Of a DNA stretch of 64,000 bases, positions 30,839-40,643 are shown in pieces. Position 1 is the first letter of the stretch. Each line of letters opens with the position of its first letter. The notes beneath the pieces were generated by a model. That model was not told where the DNA came from and did no database searches. It saw only the letters and a list, made by a program, of their open reading frames with translations. The DNA comes from Pseudodesulfovibrio sp. 5S69 (lineage in GTDB: Bacteria > Desulfobacterota > Desulfovibrionia > Desulfovibrionales > Desulfovibrionaceae). The position numbers were made by a program, and so were the translations under genes. The stretch covers positions 2,227,501 to 2,291,500 of the forward strand of contig NZ_CP146609.1 in NCBI RefSeq assembly GCF_037094465.1, written 5' to 3'.

Positions 30839-32920
30839 ATGCCGGTACGTCCACTGGGTAGAATGGTCTTGGCGGGATTGGTCGTGTGCGGGGTATTCGC
30901 CGTCGCAACCTTCCGGGAAGGTTGGCTGTTTTATGGTCTGGCGGCCGGTTGCGCCATGCTCGTCTGCATTGCGATAGGCTCCGGCGAGGAGTGGTCCGGG
31001 AACCGGCTGAAGGCGGCCCTCGGGCGGCTGGCCGAGGGCGGGGAGCTGTCCGAAGAAGACGGGCATTTGCTCGGCGGCGCGCTGGGCCCCCTGGCCGAAG
31101 GGCTGGCCGTCCGGCGCGAGGAGGCGGCGTATTTCGAACGGGCCCTGCGCGCACTGGGCAGTCCCGCGCTGGTCTGCGATGCCGAGGGGCACGTCCGTCT
31201 GGCCACCCGGTCCCTGCTCAAACTACTGCGCAGGTCCGAGGAACAGGTGGTCGGCCAGACCGTCGGCCGGGCTCTCTACGACCGCGACAGGGGCTCGGTG
31301 ACCGAAAAGGCCCTGCGCGACAAAAAGCCCGTGGCCGAGATCCTGGACCTCAATCTGTGGGACGGGCGGACCCTTCCGGTCCAGCTTTACGTGAATATCA
31401 TCTACGACGCATCGGGCGCGGCCCTTGGCGCGGCGACTTCCTTCCTCGACCTGTCCGACCAGGCGGCCCGCCAGCGGGAGATCGAGGAGCAGCGCGAGCG
31501 CATGAAACAGGCGGGCGAGCGCATCAGCGGCCTGGCGGAGCACGTTGCCTCGGCCACGGAGCTGCTCTCCGCCTCGGCCGACGAGCAGGCCCAGGGCGCG
31601 CAGAAGCAGCGCCGTCAGACCGCTTCGGTGGCCGCCTCCATGGAGGAAATGACCGGCACGGTGCTGGAAGTGGCCCGCAACGCCACGGTGACCAGCGAGG
31701 CTGCGGGCGAGGCCAATACCTCCGCCGCCGAAGGCGTGTCCATGGTCAGCGACGCGGTTTTGGCCATCAACCAGGTGGCCGAATCGGCCCGCCAGCTCGG
31801 CCGGGAGATCGGCGAGCTGGATTCCCAGGCCGGGGCCATCGGCCAGATCATCAACGTCATCAACGACATCGCGGATCAGACCAACCTGCTGGCCCTGAAC
31901 GCAGCCATCGAAGCGGCCCGGGCGGGCGATGCGGGCCGCGGCTTCGCCGTGGTCGCCGACGAGGTCCGCAAGCTGGCCGAAAAGACCATGGATGCCACCA
32001 AGGAGGTGGAGAAAGCCATCATCGCCATCCAGGCACGGTCCAAGGACGCCACCAGCTCCATGCAGGCCACGGCGGCCAAGGTAGATGAGAGCACGGCCCT
32101 GTCCAACCGCGCGGGCGAGGCCCTGCAACGGATCATGGACAATATCGGCGACATGGTGAAGCGGGTCGCCCAGATCGCCACCGCCGCCGAGGAGCAGTCC
32201 TCGGCCGCCGAGGGGATTATGCGCAGCGTGGAGGACATCGCCTCCATCGCCGAGGATGCGGACGAGGCCGCCGGACAGGCTGCCGGGGCCACGCGCGAGA
32301 TGGCCGAATTGGCCAGGGAGCTGCTGAGCGTGTCCAGGGAGTTCGGCAGCGGGAAATCCCCATCCGGCGACAAACTGCGCCGGTCCGAAGGGCAGATGAA
32401 GGGCGTCCTGCCCAAGCTGGCCCAGGAATACGTGCGCAAGACCCTCGGCGACAAGCTCTACGCGGCCATGCAGGAGGAGATGGGCAACCCGGTCTTCCTG
32501 CCGGGGGACAGCTACCCCGACCAGGCCCTGCGCCAGATGGCCGAGTTCGCGGCCGCGAAAGCCGGGCTGACGGTCCGGGAGTTCTTCATCGGCCTGGGCC
32601 GGTATACGGTGGTCCGCTTCAACGAACTCTATCCTGGCTACTTCAAGAAGGATTCGCTCAAGGCGTTCTACCTGCGCATGAACGACGTCCACGCCCAACT
32701 GACCAAGGCCCAGCCGGGCATCAAGCCGCCCAAGTTTACCTATGAGGACAAGGGCGACGTCCTGTTTATGAACTACCGTTCGAGTCGGGGATTGTTCGAG
32801 TATTTCGAAGGAATCCTGCTCGGAGCGGCGGATTTCAAGGGCGAACGGGTGGAGATCGCCGTGAAGCCCTTTGACGAGCAATCGGCCCGGGCCGAGATCA
32901 AATTCCTGGGAACCAAATAA
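30839..32920 (+). CDS. Methyl-accepting chemotaxis protein with C-terminal H-NOX (haem-NO/O2-binding) domain
   Basis: 693 residues. Two short transmembrane helices (about 9-25, 31-47) leave no real periplasmic domain. A PAS-like domain is at about 98-205, then the MCP signalling hairpin with tip [20 protein letters not shown] at about 343-362. From Met520 an H-NOX domain follows: proximal haem ligand His618 ([10 protein letters not shown]) and propionate-binding YxSxR at 646-650 (YRSSR), at offsets matching Thermoanaerobacter H-NOX (His102, Tyr131-Arg135). A gas or redox chemoreceptor is inferred. GGGAG precedes the ATG; cheA and cheB follow. It is an intact gene. Confidence 0.93.
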   Translation: MPVRPLGRMVLAGLVVCGVFAVATFREGWLFYGLAAGCAMLVCIAIGSGEEWSGNRLKAALGRLAEGGELSEEDGHLLGGALGPLAEGLAVRREEAAYFERALRALGSPALVCDAEGHVRLATRSLLKLLRRSEEQVVGQTVGRALYDRDRGSVTEKALRDKKPVAEILDLNLWDGRTLPVQLYVNIIYDASGAALGAATSFLDLSDQAARQREIEEQRERMKQAGERISGLAEHVASATELLSASADEQAQGAQKQRRQTASVAASMEEMTGTVLEVARNATVTSEAAGEANTSAAEGVSMVSDAVLAINQVAESARQLGREIGELDSQAGAIGQIINVINDIADQTNLLALNAAIEAARAGDAGRGFAVVADEVRKLAEKTMDATKEVEKAIIAIQARSKDATSSMQATAAKVDESTALSNRAGEALQRIMDNIGDMVKRVAQIATAAEEQSSAAEGIMRSVEDIASIAEDADEAAGQAAGATREMAELARELLSVSREFGSGKSPSGDKLRRSEGQMKGVLPKLAQEYVRKTLGDKLYAAMQEEMGNPVFLPGDSYPDQALRQMAEFAAAKAGLTVREFFIGLGRYTVVRFNELYPGYFKKDSLKAFYLRMNDVHAQLTKAQPGIKPPKFTYEDKGDVLFMNYRSSRGLFEYFEGILLGAADFKGERVEIAVKPFDEQSARAEIKFLGTK

Positions 32921-33057
32921 TCTCGCCGTTTCGGAAAAGATTATAATGGTCTATTCCGCTCTTTCCGGATGATATACTGTCAGTACGCCGCAAGTGGCCA
33001 ACCTAATCGATTCATGCTGTTGAATGTATGCGAATCCGACGTGAGGAGAGTGGCGGA

Positions 33058-35298
33058 ATGTCAGGAGACGACCTGAACAGGCAGATATTCAAGGAGGAGG
33101 CCTACGACCTCCTGATCGAACTCGAGGGAGCCCTGCTCGAACTCGAGGAAGCTCCGGACGACATGGATCTGGTCAACCAGATATTTCGGGCCCTGCACAC
33201 CATCAAGGGGTCCGGCTCCATGTTCGGGTTCGAGGAGATCGCCGCGTTCACCCATGAGGTGGAGACGGTTTTCGACATGGTGCGCAACGGCGACTTGCAG
33301 GCCACTCCGGTCCTGTGCAGCCTGGCCCTGCGTTCCCGCGATCAGATCCGGGCCATGCTCGACGCCGAGGATGACGAGCCCGTGGCCCCGGAAACCATGC
33401 AGGATATCCTCGACAGCCTGCGGGCCTTTGTCGAAGGGACCAACGAGGCGGCCGAGGCCGGCTCCGTTCAGGCCGTCCCGGACGAAGAGCCCGAAGCAGA
33501 GCCCGAGCCCGAAACCGGTCCGGATGCCGAACCCGGCGCAGATCTTCACCGTTATACCATTACCCTGCGGCCCTTGGGCGGCTCCGTGGATGCGGACGCC
33601 GTGGAGGGGTTTTTTGAGGAGCTGGAACGGCTGGGGACTCTCAAGATCGAGTCGGGGCACCGCGACACCGGCCAGGGCTGGGAACTGTCCCTGGAGACCG
33701 AGGCCGCCCAGGACGACGTCCAGGACGTGTTCTTCTTCCTGGACGCGGACCTCAAGGTGAAGGTCGAGGAGGCGGGAGCCCCTTCCGCGCCGGAACCGGC
33801 CCCTTCCGAGCCTCAACCCGCGGCGGAACCGGCCCCGGCCGAGCCCCCCCAGGCAGGGGAGACCCGGCGGGAGAGCGGCCCGGCCACGTCGGTGTCCAGC
33901 TTCGCGGACGACGAGGATACTGTCCGCATTCCCATGATCGGCGAGATGCTCGTGGAGAGCGGCGACCTGACCTATGCGGACGTGGCCGAGGCCCTGACCT
34001 CCCAGAAGGGTGGCGTGGACAAGCCGTTGGGCCAGATCCTGACCGAGTCGGGCAAGGTCCCGGCGGACAAGGTCAGCAACGCCGTCAAGCGGCAGGGCGA
34101 GGTCCGGGAAAAGGTGGTCCACAAGAAGCGCCAGGAAGCCCTGAGCAGCATCCGCGTGGCCGCCGACAAGCTGGATTATCTGGTGGACCTAGTGGGCGAA
34201 CTGGTCATTGTCCAGGCGCAGATCACCCAGGTGGTCAGCGAGAAGCACGATTCGGCCCTGACCCTTCTGGCCGAGGAACTGGAGCGTCTCAGCGACGAAC
34301 TGCGCGATTCCACACTCGGCATCCGGATGCTGCCCATCGGCACTTCCTTCAGCAAGTTCCGCCGGTTGGTGCGCGATCTTTCGGCCGACCTGGGCAAGCA
34401 GATCACCCTGTCCACCAGCGGGGCGGAGACCGAACTGGACAAGACGGTCATCGAACGGCTGGGCGACCCGCTGGTCCACCTGCTGCGCAACTCCATCGAC
34501 CACGGCATCGAGCAGCCCCAGGAACGCCAGGCCAAGGGCAAGCCGCCGCAGGGCACCATCATGCTGTCCGCCGAGCATTCGGGTGGCGAGGTGCTCATCC
34601 GCATCACCGACGACGGCAAGGGGATGAGCAGCGAGATGATCCGCGAGAAGGGCATCGAGCGCGGCCTGATCACCAAGGACGCCGAGTTGACCGAGAAGGA
34701 ACTGCTCAAGCTCATCTTCGAGCCCGGTTTCTCCACCGCCAAGGTCGTGACCAGCGTGTCCGGCCGGGGCGTGGGCATGGACGTGGTCAAGCGGGCCATC
34801 GACTCCCTGCGCGGGACCATCGACATCGACTCCAAGCCGAACGCGGGCACGACCATCACCATCCGCCTGCCCCTGACACTGGCCATCATCGATGGGTTGC
34901 AGGTCCGGGTGGAGGACGAATACTACGTCATCCCCCTGTCCCTGGTGGAGGAGTGCGTGGAACTCTCCCGCAGCGAGGTCGAGGAGGCCGGCTCCGAGCA
35001 GCGCATTCTGCACCTGCGCGGCGAGATCGTCCCGTATATCCACATTCGCGAATGGTTCAACATCGAGGGCGAGAACCCGCCCATCGAACAGATCGTCATC
35101 ACCGGCGTAGAGGGAAGCCGCGTCGGCATCGTGGTGGACACGGTCATCGGCGAGCACCAAACCGTCATCAAGAGCCTCGGTCGCGTCTACAAGGACGTGG
35201 AAGGCATCTCGGGCGCGACCATCAAGGGCGACGGTTCCATCGCGCTCATTCTGGACGTGCCCAGCCTGGTGCGCCGGGTCATTGCAGAATCCAGATAG
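33058..35298 (+). CDS. cheA: Chemotaxis histidine kinase CheA
   Basis: 746 residues. P1 Hpt domain with phospho-acceptor His47 (ALHTIKGSGSMFGF), an acidic linker and a P2-like module (about 170-240), then an extra module at about 282-350 (IPMIGEMLVESGDLTYADVA) that recalls the N-domain of type II secretion ATPases. Next come P3 dimerisation, P4 kinase (LLRNSIDHGIE, ITDDGKGM, VSGRGVGMDVVK) and the P5 CheW-like domain. ATG 33058 is 137 bases after the H-NOX receptor gene; GAGGAG lies upstream. No cheW, cheY or cheR in this window. Confidence 0.95.
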   Translation: MSGDDLNRQIFKEEAYDLLIELEGALLELEEAPDDMDLVNQIFRALHTIKGSGSMFGFEEIAAFTHEVETVFDMVRNGDLQATPVLCSLALRSRDQIRAMLDAEDDEPVAPETMQDILDSLRAFVEGTNEAAEAGSVQAVPDEEPEAEPEPETGPDAEPGADLHRYTITLRPLGGSVDADAVEGFFEELERLGTLKIESGHRDTGQGWELSLETEAAQDDVQDVFFFLDADLKVKVEEAGAPSAPEPAPSEPQPAAEPAPAEPPQAGETRRESGPATSVSSFADDEDTVRIPMIGEMLVESGDLTYADVAEALTSQKGGVDKPLGQILTESGKVPADKVSNAVKRQGEVREKVVHKKRQEALSSIRVAADKLDYLVDLVGELVIVQAQITQVVSEKHDSALTLLAEELERLSDELRDSTLGIRMLPIGTSFSKFRRLVRDLSADLGKQITLSTSGAETELDKTVIERLGDPLVHLLRNSIDHGIEQPQERQAKGKPPQGTIMLSAEHSGGEVLIRITDDGKGMSSEMIREKGIERGLITKDAELTEKELLKLIFEPGFSTAKVVTSVSGRGVGMDVVKRAIDSLRGTIDIDSKPNAGTTITIRLPLTLAIIDGLQVRVEDEYYVIPLSLVEECVELSRSEVEEAGSEQRILHLRGEIVPYIHIREWFNIEGENPPIEQIVITGVEGSRVGIVVDTVIGEHQTVIKSLGRVYKDVEGISGATIKGDGSIALILDVPSLVRRVIAESR

Positions 35299-35316
35299 CA
35301 TTTCAAGAGGTTACAA

Positions 35317-36384
35317 ATGCGCAAGATTCGAGTTCTCATCGTCGACGATTCCGCCGTTGTCAGGCAGACTCTCGAGGACATCCTTTCGTCCGATCCCCAG
35401 ATCGAGATCATGGGAACGGCCGTGGACCCCTACGTGGCCGCCGAGCGGCTCAAGAAGGAAGTCCCGGACGTCATCACCCTGGATATCGAGATGCCGCGCA
35501 TGGACGGATTGACCTTCCTGCGCAAGATCATGAAGCAGCGGCCCATCCCGGTGGTCATTTGCTCGTCCGTGGCCGGCGAGGGCACCACCACGGCGCTCAA
35601 GGCCCTGGAATACGGGGCCGTGGAGATCATCACCAAGCCCAAGGTGGGCACCAAGAAATTTCTTGAAGAGGCGAAAATTCGCCTCATCGACAAGGTCAAG
35701 GCCGCGGCCATGGCCGGGACCCGGCCCATCCGTCCCACGGCCCCGCCGGTCCAGGTCAAGCCCAAGCTCAGCGCGGACGCGGTCATCCCGGCCGGCAAGC
35801 CCGTGGCCCTCTCGCGCACGGAAAAGGTCTGCCTGGTGGGCGCGTCCACGGGTGGCACCGAGGCGTTGCGCGTCTTTCTCGAGGCCCAGCCCGAGAACTG
35901 CCCGCCCATCGCCATCGTCCAGCACATGCCGGAGCATTTCACGGCGGCCTTTGCCAACCGTCTCAACGGCATCTGCCGGATCAACGTCAAGGAGGCCAAG
36001 GACGGCGACGCCCTGATGCGCGGCCTGGCCCTGGTGGCGCCGGGCGACAAGCACATGCTGCTCAAGCGCACAGGGAACAAGTATTACGTCGAGGTCAAGG
36101 ACGGCCCTCTGGTCTCCCGGCACCGGCCCTCGGTGGACGTGCTGTTCCGTTCCGGAGCGCGCTACGGCGGGGCCAACGTGGTGGCCGCCATCATGACCGG
36201 CATGGGCGACGACGGGGCCAAGGGGATGAAGGAGCTCAAGGACGCCGGGGCGTACACCATCGCCCAGGACGAGGCGAGCTGCGTGGTCTTCGGCATGCCC
36301 CAGGAGGCCATCAAGCAGGGCGGCGTGGACAAGATTCTGTCCCTGGAAAAGATCGCGCCGGAAATTGTTCGGGCCTGCGGCTGA
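35317..36384 (+). CDS. cheB: Chemotaxis response regulator protein-glutamate methylesterase CheB
   Basis: 355 residues. Receiver domain with phospho-acceptor Asp56 ([12 protein letters not shown]), linker, and the methylesterase domain with catalytic Ser177 (GASTGG), His203 (QHMP) and Asp299 (MGDDGA). It removes receptor methyl groups for adaptation and is phosphorylated by CheA. AAGAGG precedes ATG 35317, 18 bases after cheA. A strong terminator closes the unit. Confidence 0.96.
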   Translation: MRKIRVLIVDDSAVVRQTLEDILSSDPQIEIMGTAVDPYVAAERLKKEVPDVITLDIEMPRMDGLTFLRKIMKQRPIPVVICSSVAGEGTTTALKALEYGAVEIITKPKVGTKKFLEEAKIRLIDKVKAAAMAGTRPIRPTAPPVQVKPKLSADAVIPAGKPVALSRTEKVCLVGASTGGTEALRVFLEAQPENCPPIAIVQHMPEHFTAAFANRLNGICRINVKEAKDGDALMRGLALVAPGDKHMLLKRTGNKYYVEVKDGPLVSRHRPSVDVLFRSGARYGGANVVAAIMTGMGDDGAKGMKELKDAGAYTIAQDEASCVVFGMPQEAIKQGGVDKILSLEKIAPEIVRACG

Positions 36385-36413
36385 GGCCGCGGGAAGGGAT
36401 AGGGCCAACGGAT

Positions 36414-36452
36414 GCGCCCCGGCGGGAATTTTCCCGCCGGGGCGCCTTCTTT
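36414..36452 (+). terminator. Terminator after cheB
   Basis: Long GC-rich stem GCGCCCCGGCGGGAA / TTCCCGCCGGGGCGC, followed by CTTCTTTC. Confidence 0.85.
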
Positions 36453-36490
36453 CGTATCGTGAAAGCATCGCGCCGTTGGCGCGAAATCGG

Positions 36491-36838
36491 CTATTTTTCG
36501 TTCATCCTGCTGTGGCGATAGGCGATGACGTCCACGGCTTCCTTGGTGACCATGCCTTCCTTGAGCATGGTGTCGAGCTTGTCGAGCAGGGGCAGGAGCT
36601 TTTCCGGGTGGTCCACGACTTCCACGACCACCGGCAGGTCCTCGGAGAGGCGCAAAATCTTGCTGGTGTGGATCAGACTGTTGGCGCCGAAGCCCATCAG
36701 TCCCCGGTAGACCGTGGCCCCGGCCAGGCCCATCTTGCGCGCCTCGCGAACGATGGCGTCGGCCAGCGGCTGCCCGTCGAACTTGTCATCCTCGCCGATG
36801 TAGATTCTGATTCGTTCAGCTTTTTCGAGCAATTTCAT
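36491..36838 (-). CDS. DUF190 family protein, fluoride-exporter partner
   Basis: 115 residues of ferredoxin-like, PII-like fold (ERIRIYIGEDDKFDGQPLAD, then RGLMGFGANSLIHTSKILRL). DUF190 proteins often sit beside crcB/fluC, as here: it lies 21 bases downstream of fluC on the same strand, with GGGGGA before its ATG. Probably a cytosolic accessory or regulator of the channel; its exact role is not known. Confidence 0.88.
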   Translation of the reverse strand: MKLLEKAERIRIYIGEDDKFDGQPLADAIVREARKMGLAGATVYRGLMGFGANSLIHTSKILRLSEDLPVVVEVVDHPEKLLPLLDKLDTMLKEGMVTKEAVDVIAYRHSRMNEK

Positions 36839-36859
36839 GGCGTTCCCCCTAGTATTGGG

Positions 36860-37237
36860 TTAGAGCAGGCGGCCCAGGGCGATGCCGGTCAGGACCAGGG
36901 CCAGTCCGGCCACGGACTGGCCGACCACGTTGACCAGGGCCATGGCCATCTGCGCGGACTTGACCAGAGTGGCGGTCTCGAACATGTAGGTTGAGAAGGT
37001 GGTGAACGCGCCCATGAACCCGGTCAGGACCAGGAGCCGGACTTCGCTGCCGGGCAGCAGCCGGTTCTCGAAAAATCCCCAGACCGCGCCGAAGAGCAGG
37101 CAGCCCGCCATGTTGACGGCAAACGTGCCCGCCGGGAAGGATCCGCCCGCCATGCGCTGGACCACGCCCGACAAATAATAACGGGCAAGGGCTCCGGCGG
37201 CCCCGCCCAGAGAAATATAGAGAATTTTGGTCAGCAT
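36860..37237 (-). CDS. crcB: Fluoride ion exporter CrcB/FluC
   Basis: 125 residues, four transmembrane helices. Family motifs: GGAAGALARYYLSG at the N-terminus, Asn in VNMAGCLLFG, and the Phe-box GFMGAFTTFSTYMFE. It forms a dual-topology dimeric channel that exports F-. AAGGAT precedes the ATG. Only 46 bases separate it from the divergent CYTH gene, so no fluoride riboswitch fits upstream. Confidence 0.94.
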   Translation of the reverse strand: MLTKILYISLGGAAGALARYYLSGVVQRMAGGSFPAGTFAVNMAGCLLFGAVWGFFENRLLPGSEVRLLVLTGFMGAFTTFSTYMFETATLVKSAQMAMALVNVVGQSVAGLALVLTGIALGRLL

Positions 37238-37283
37238 TTCGATATCCTTGAGCAGGGTATATCAACACAAGGAGAGAAAGCCA

Positions 37284-37880
37284 ATGGCGCTGGAGTGCGA
37301 ATTGAAATATCTGGAGGCCGACCTGGCCGACCTGGCCGAGCGGCTGCGCCTGGCCGGGGCCGAGACCACGGGCCGCTACTTCGAGGCCAACACCGTCTTC
37401 GACCGGCCCGATCGTTCCCTGAAGCGGGACGGCATCCTCCTGCGCCTGCGGGAGAAGCAGGGCCATACGGTGCTTACGGTCAAGCATCCTCCCGAGGCTC
37501 CCGAGCCCTCGGCCCTCAAGATTTTCGAGGAGATCGAGACCGGGGTGGACGACGGCGCGGCCCTGGCCGAAGCTCTCGGTGTCCTGGGGTTCGCTCCCGT
37601 CTTCCGCTACGAGAAGGTCCGGGAGAAGTGGCGGTATATGGACTGTGTCATCTGCCTGGACCGGCTTCCCTTCGGGGAGTTCGTGGAGATCGAGGGCGAC
37701 GAGGCGCGGGTCCTGGCCTGCGCCGCCGGGCTCGGCCTGAACGCGGCCTGCACCACCAAGGCCACCTACCACGGCCTGAATATCGAGTACCGCGTGGCGA
37801 AGGGGCTGGAACCCGACGAGAATTTCGTGTTCGAGCCCGGCGAGCGGGCGGCCCTGCTGGACGAACTTGAGAAACTTTGA
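37284..37880 (+). CDS. CYTH-domain protein (class IV adenylate cyclase / thiamine-triphosphatase family)
   Basis: 198 residues. The ExExK signature is Glu4-Glu6-Lys8 (ECELKY); further metal and phosphate residues appear in LLRLREK, LTVKH and GEFVEIEG. CyaB-like members may make cAMP or hydrolyse triphosphates; the sequence alone cannot decide. ATG 37284 has AAGGAGAG upstream. Divergent from crcB and 80 bases before the clpS promoter region. Confidence 0.9.
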   Translation: MALECELKYLEADLADLAERLRLAGAETTGRYFEANTVFDRPDRSLKRDGILLRLREKQGHTVLTVKHPPEAPEPSALKIFEEIETGVDDGAALAEALGVLGFAPVFRYEKVREKWRYMDCVICLDRLPFGEFVEIEGDEARVLACAAGLGLNAACTTKATYHGLNIEYRVAKGLEPDENFVFEPGERAALLDELEKL

Positions 37881-37890
37881 CCGTCGGCCC

Positions 37891-37919
37891 TCGACAGCCG
37901 GGTAAAAGGAATTTATATT
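37891..37919 (+). promoter_or_regulatory. Promoter of clpS-clpA
   Basis: TCGACA, 17-base spacer, TATATT, about 42 bases before the clpS start. Confidence 0.6.
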
Positions 37920-37960
37920 GGGAGCTAGGAAATACAAAGGATTGGTGGATTCGAACCGTT

Positions 37961-38275
37961 ATGAGCGACCCTTTTACCGGGGACCGTTTCGATTCGGAGC
38001 TCCTTGGCCAACACGAGGCCAAGGAACCGAAAAAGTATAAGGTCCTGTTGCATAATGACGATTACACGACCATGGACTTCGTGGTCGAGGTTTTGGTGCG
38101 CGTCTTTCACCGGACAGAGGCGCAGGCGACGGCCATCATGCTCTCCGTGCATAACCAGGGGTACGGAGTGTGCGGCGTGTACACCGCCGAAGTGGCCGAA
38201 ACAAAGGTGGACCTGGTGCACCGGCTGGCCAAAAGCGCGGGTTTCCCGCTCAAGTGCAGCATGGAAGGTGAATAG
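37961..38275 (+). CDS. clpS: ATP-dependent Clp protease adaptor ClpS
   Basis: 104 residues. The N-degron pocket motif HNDDYTTMDFVVEVL is intact, as are HNQGYGVCGVYTAEVAETK and the C-terminal helix. ClpS recognises N-terminal bulky hydrophobic residues and passes substrates to ClpA. ATG 37961 is chosen; the flexible N-terminal arm (MSDPFTGDRF) fits the family. clpA begins 3 bases after its stop. Confidence 0.95.
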   Translation: MSDPFTGDRFDSELLGQHEAKEPKKYKVLLHNDDYTTMDFVVEVLVRVFHRTEAQATAIMLSVHNQGYGVCGVYTAEVAETKVDLVHRLAKSAGFPLKCSMEGE

Positions 38276-38278
38276 AAT

Positions 38279-40600
38279 ATGACGATGCTGAGCAAGGAAC
38301 TGGAAAGTGCGTTGACCTCCGCGGTCAATGAGGTGAAGCGTCGGAACCACGAGTTCCTGACGCTCGAACACCTGCTGTACGCCATCTCCATTGAGGAGCA
38401 GGGCGAGGAGATCCTCGAGGCCTGCGGCGCGGAGATGGAACGGCTCAGGGACCAGCTCGGGCGGTTCTTCGTGGAGAACGTGGAGGCTCTGCCCGAAGGC
38501 ACCGAGTCCGAAGTCATCCAGACTCTGGGCGTGCGCCGCGTGTTGCAGCGCGCCGTGTGGCAGAAAAAGGCCTCGGGCAAGAACACCGTGGAGGTGGGCG
38601 ATGTGCTGGCCGCCATGTTCGACGAGGAGGATTCCTACGCGGTCTACTTCCTGCGGACCCACGATGTGTCCCGGCTCGATATTTTGGAGTTCATCTCGCA
38701 CGGCATGTCCATGAGCGAGGACTGGAACGACCTGGGCGACGACCAGCCGTCCAAGGCCGATCCCCTGGACGGCCGGCCCGGCGAAAAGAAGAGCCCGCTC
38801 AAGGAGTTCACGGTTAACTTGACCGACCGGGCGTCCCACGGGCTCATCGACCCGCTCATCGGCCGGACCATGGAATTGGAACGGACCATCCAGGTCCTGT
38901 CCCGCCGCCGCAAGAACAACCCCATCTTCGTGGGCGACCCCGGCGTGGGCAAAACCGCCATGGCCGAGGGGCTGGCCCTGATGATCGTCGAGGGCAGGGT
39001 GCCCAAGGAGTTCATCAACGCCGAGGTCTACAGCCTGGACATGGGGTCGCTGCTGGCGGGCACCAAGTACCGGGGCGACTTCGAGGCGCGGCTCAAGGGG
39101 GTCCTGGCCGAGCTCAAGCAGAATCGCGACGCCATCCTGTTCGTGGACGAGATCCACACCATCGTGGGCGCGGGGTCGGTCTCGGGCGGGTCTATGGACG
39201 CCTCGAACATCCTCAAGCCCCTGTTGCAGTCCGGAGAGATCCGCTGCATCGGCTCGACCACCTTCGAGGAATACAAGAACCATTTCGAAAAGGACCGCGC
39301 CCTGTCGCGCCGGTTCCAGAAGATCGAGATCAACGAGCCCACCGTGGAGGAGACCATCGCCATCCTCAAGGGGCTCAAGCCGCACTACGAGCAGTTCCAC
39401 GGGGTCAACTACACCCACTTCGCCCTCAAGGCGGCGGCCGAACTGTCCGAGCGGCACATCACCGACCGGTTCTTGCCGGACAAGGCCATCGACGTCATGG
39501 ACGAGGTCGGGGCGCTGTACAAGCTCTCCGGCCGGCCGCGCAAGGGCGACCGCATCAAGGTTGCCGACGTGGAGAAGGTCGTGGCCCGCATGGCCCGTAT
39601 CCCGGCGCGCAGGCTGACCATGTCCGACCGCGAGCGGCTCAAGAGCCTTGAAAGCGACCTCAAGTCCGTGGTCTTCGGCCAGGATGAGGCCGTGGCGGCA
39701 TTGGCCAAGTCCATCAAGCGCTCCCGTGCGGGCATGCGTCAGGCGGGACGTCCTGTGGGCAGCTTCCTGCTGACCGGCCCCACCGGCGTGGGCAAGACCG
39801 AACTGGCCCGGCAATTGGCCGCGGTGCTCGGCATCGGCTTTTTGCGCTTCGACATGTCCGAGTACATGGAGAAGCATGCCGTGGCCCGGCTCATCGGCGC
39901 GCCTCCGGGCTACGTGGGCTTCGACCAGGGCGGACTCCTGACCGAGGGTGTGCGCAAGAAGCCGCACTGCGTGGTTCTGTTCGACGAGATCGAGAAGGCC
40001 CACCCCGACGTCTTCAACATCCTGCTCCAGGTCATGGACTACGCCACCCTGACCGACAATAACGGGCGTAAGGCGGACTTCAGGCACGTCATCCTGCTGA
40101 TGACCTCCAACGCGGGCGCCCGCGAGATGTCCAAGGGCGCCATCGGCTTCAAGCGCGACGAGAATTCCGACCGCAAGGGCGAGGCCATGAAGGCGCTGGA
40201 GCAGCTCTTCAGCCCCGAGTTCCGCAACCGGCTCGACGCCACCGTGACCTTCCACTCCCTGGAGAAGCCGATCATGGAGCGCATCGTGGACAAGTTCATC
40301 AAGGAACTCAACGACCAGTTGCAGGACCGCCGCGTGGTGGTCGCCCTGACCGACGCGGCGCGGGCACGGCTGGCCGAACTCGGCCATGACGCCACTATGG
40401 GCGCGCGTCCCATGGGCCGGGTCATCCAGACCGAGATCAAGGACGTCATCGCGGACGAACTGCTCTTCGGCACCCTGACCAAGGGCGGGGTGGTCACCGT
40501 GGACGTGGCCGCCAAGAAAAAGAAGTCCAAGAAGATTCCGGTGGTCGGCGAATCCGGAGAATTCGCGTTTTCCTTCGACGTCGTCGGAACCAAACAATAG
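38279..40600 (+). CDS. clpA: ATP-dependent Clp protease ATPase subunit ClpA
   Basis: 773 residues. N-domain (LESALTSAVNEVKRRNHEFL), then two AAA+ modules with Walker A GDPGVGKT at 219-226 and GPTGVGKT at 500-507; the middle domain is short, as in ClpA rather than ClpB. It unfolds ClpS-bound and other substrates for ClpP (9.0 kb). An in-frame ATG lies 6 bases further on. The gene ends at a terminator, with aat beyond. Confidence 0.96.
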   Translation: MTMLSKELESALTSAVNEVKRRNHEFLTLEHLLYAISIEEQGEEILEACGAEMERLRDQLGRFFVENVEALPEGTESEVIQTLGVRRVLQRAVWQKKASGKNTVEVGDVLAAMFDEEDSYAVYFLRTHDVSRLDILEFISHGMSMSEDWNDLGDDQPSKADPLDGRPGEKKSPLKEFTVNLTDRASHGLIDPLIGRTMELERTIQVLSRRRKNNPIFVGDPGVGKTAMAEGLALMIVEGRVPKEFINAEVYSLDMGSLLAGTKYRGDFEARLKGVLAELKQNRDAILFVDEIHTIVGAGSVSGGSMDASNILKPLLQSGEIRCIGSTTFEEYKNHFEKDRALSRRFQKIEINEPTVEETIAILKGLKPHYEQFHGVNYTHFALKAAAELSERHITDRFLPDKAIDVMDEVGALYKLSGRPRKGDRIKVADVEKVVARMARIPARRLTMSDRERLKSLESDLKSVVFGQDEAVAALAKSIKRSRAGMRQAGRPVGSFLLTGPTGVGKTELARQLAAVLGIGFLRFDMSEYMEKHAVARLIGAPPGYVGFDQGGLLTEGVRKKPHCVVLFDEIEKAHPDVFNILLQVMDYATLTDNNGRKADFRHVILLMTSNAGAREMSKGAIGFKRDENSDRKGEAMKALEQLFSPEFRNRLDATVTFHSLEKPIMERIVDKFIKELNDQLQDRRVVVALTDAARARLAELGHDATMGARPMGRVIQTEIKDVIADELLFGTLTKGGVVTVDVAAKKKKSKKIPVVGESGEFAFSFDVVGTKQ

Positions 40601-40608
40601 CCAGGACA

Positions 40609-40636
40609 GGGGGCGGCGCGGGCCGCCCCCTTTTTT
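40609..40636 (+). terminator. Terminator between clpA and aat
   Basis: GGGGGCGGC / GGCCGCCCCC stem with six T's, ending 7 bases before the aat start codon. Confidence 0.9.
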
Positions 40637-40643
40637 ACAGCCC

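Noticed and set aside
37238..37283. Fluoride riboswitch before crcB
   Set aside because: Only 46 bases to the divergent gene, no matching motif.
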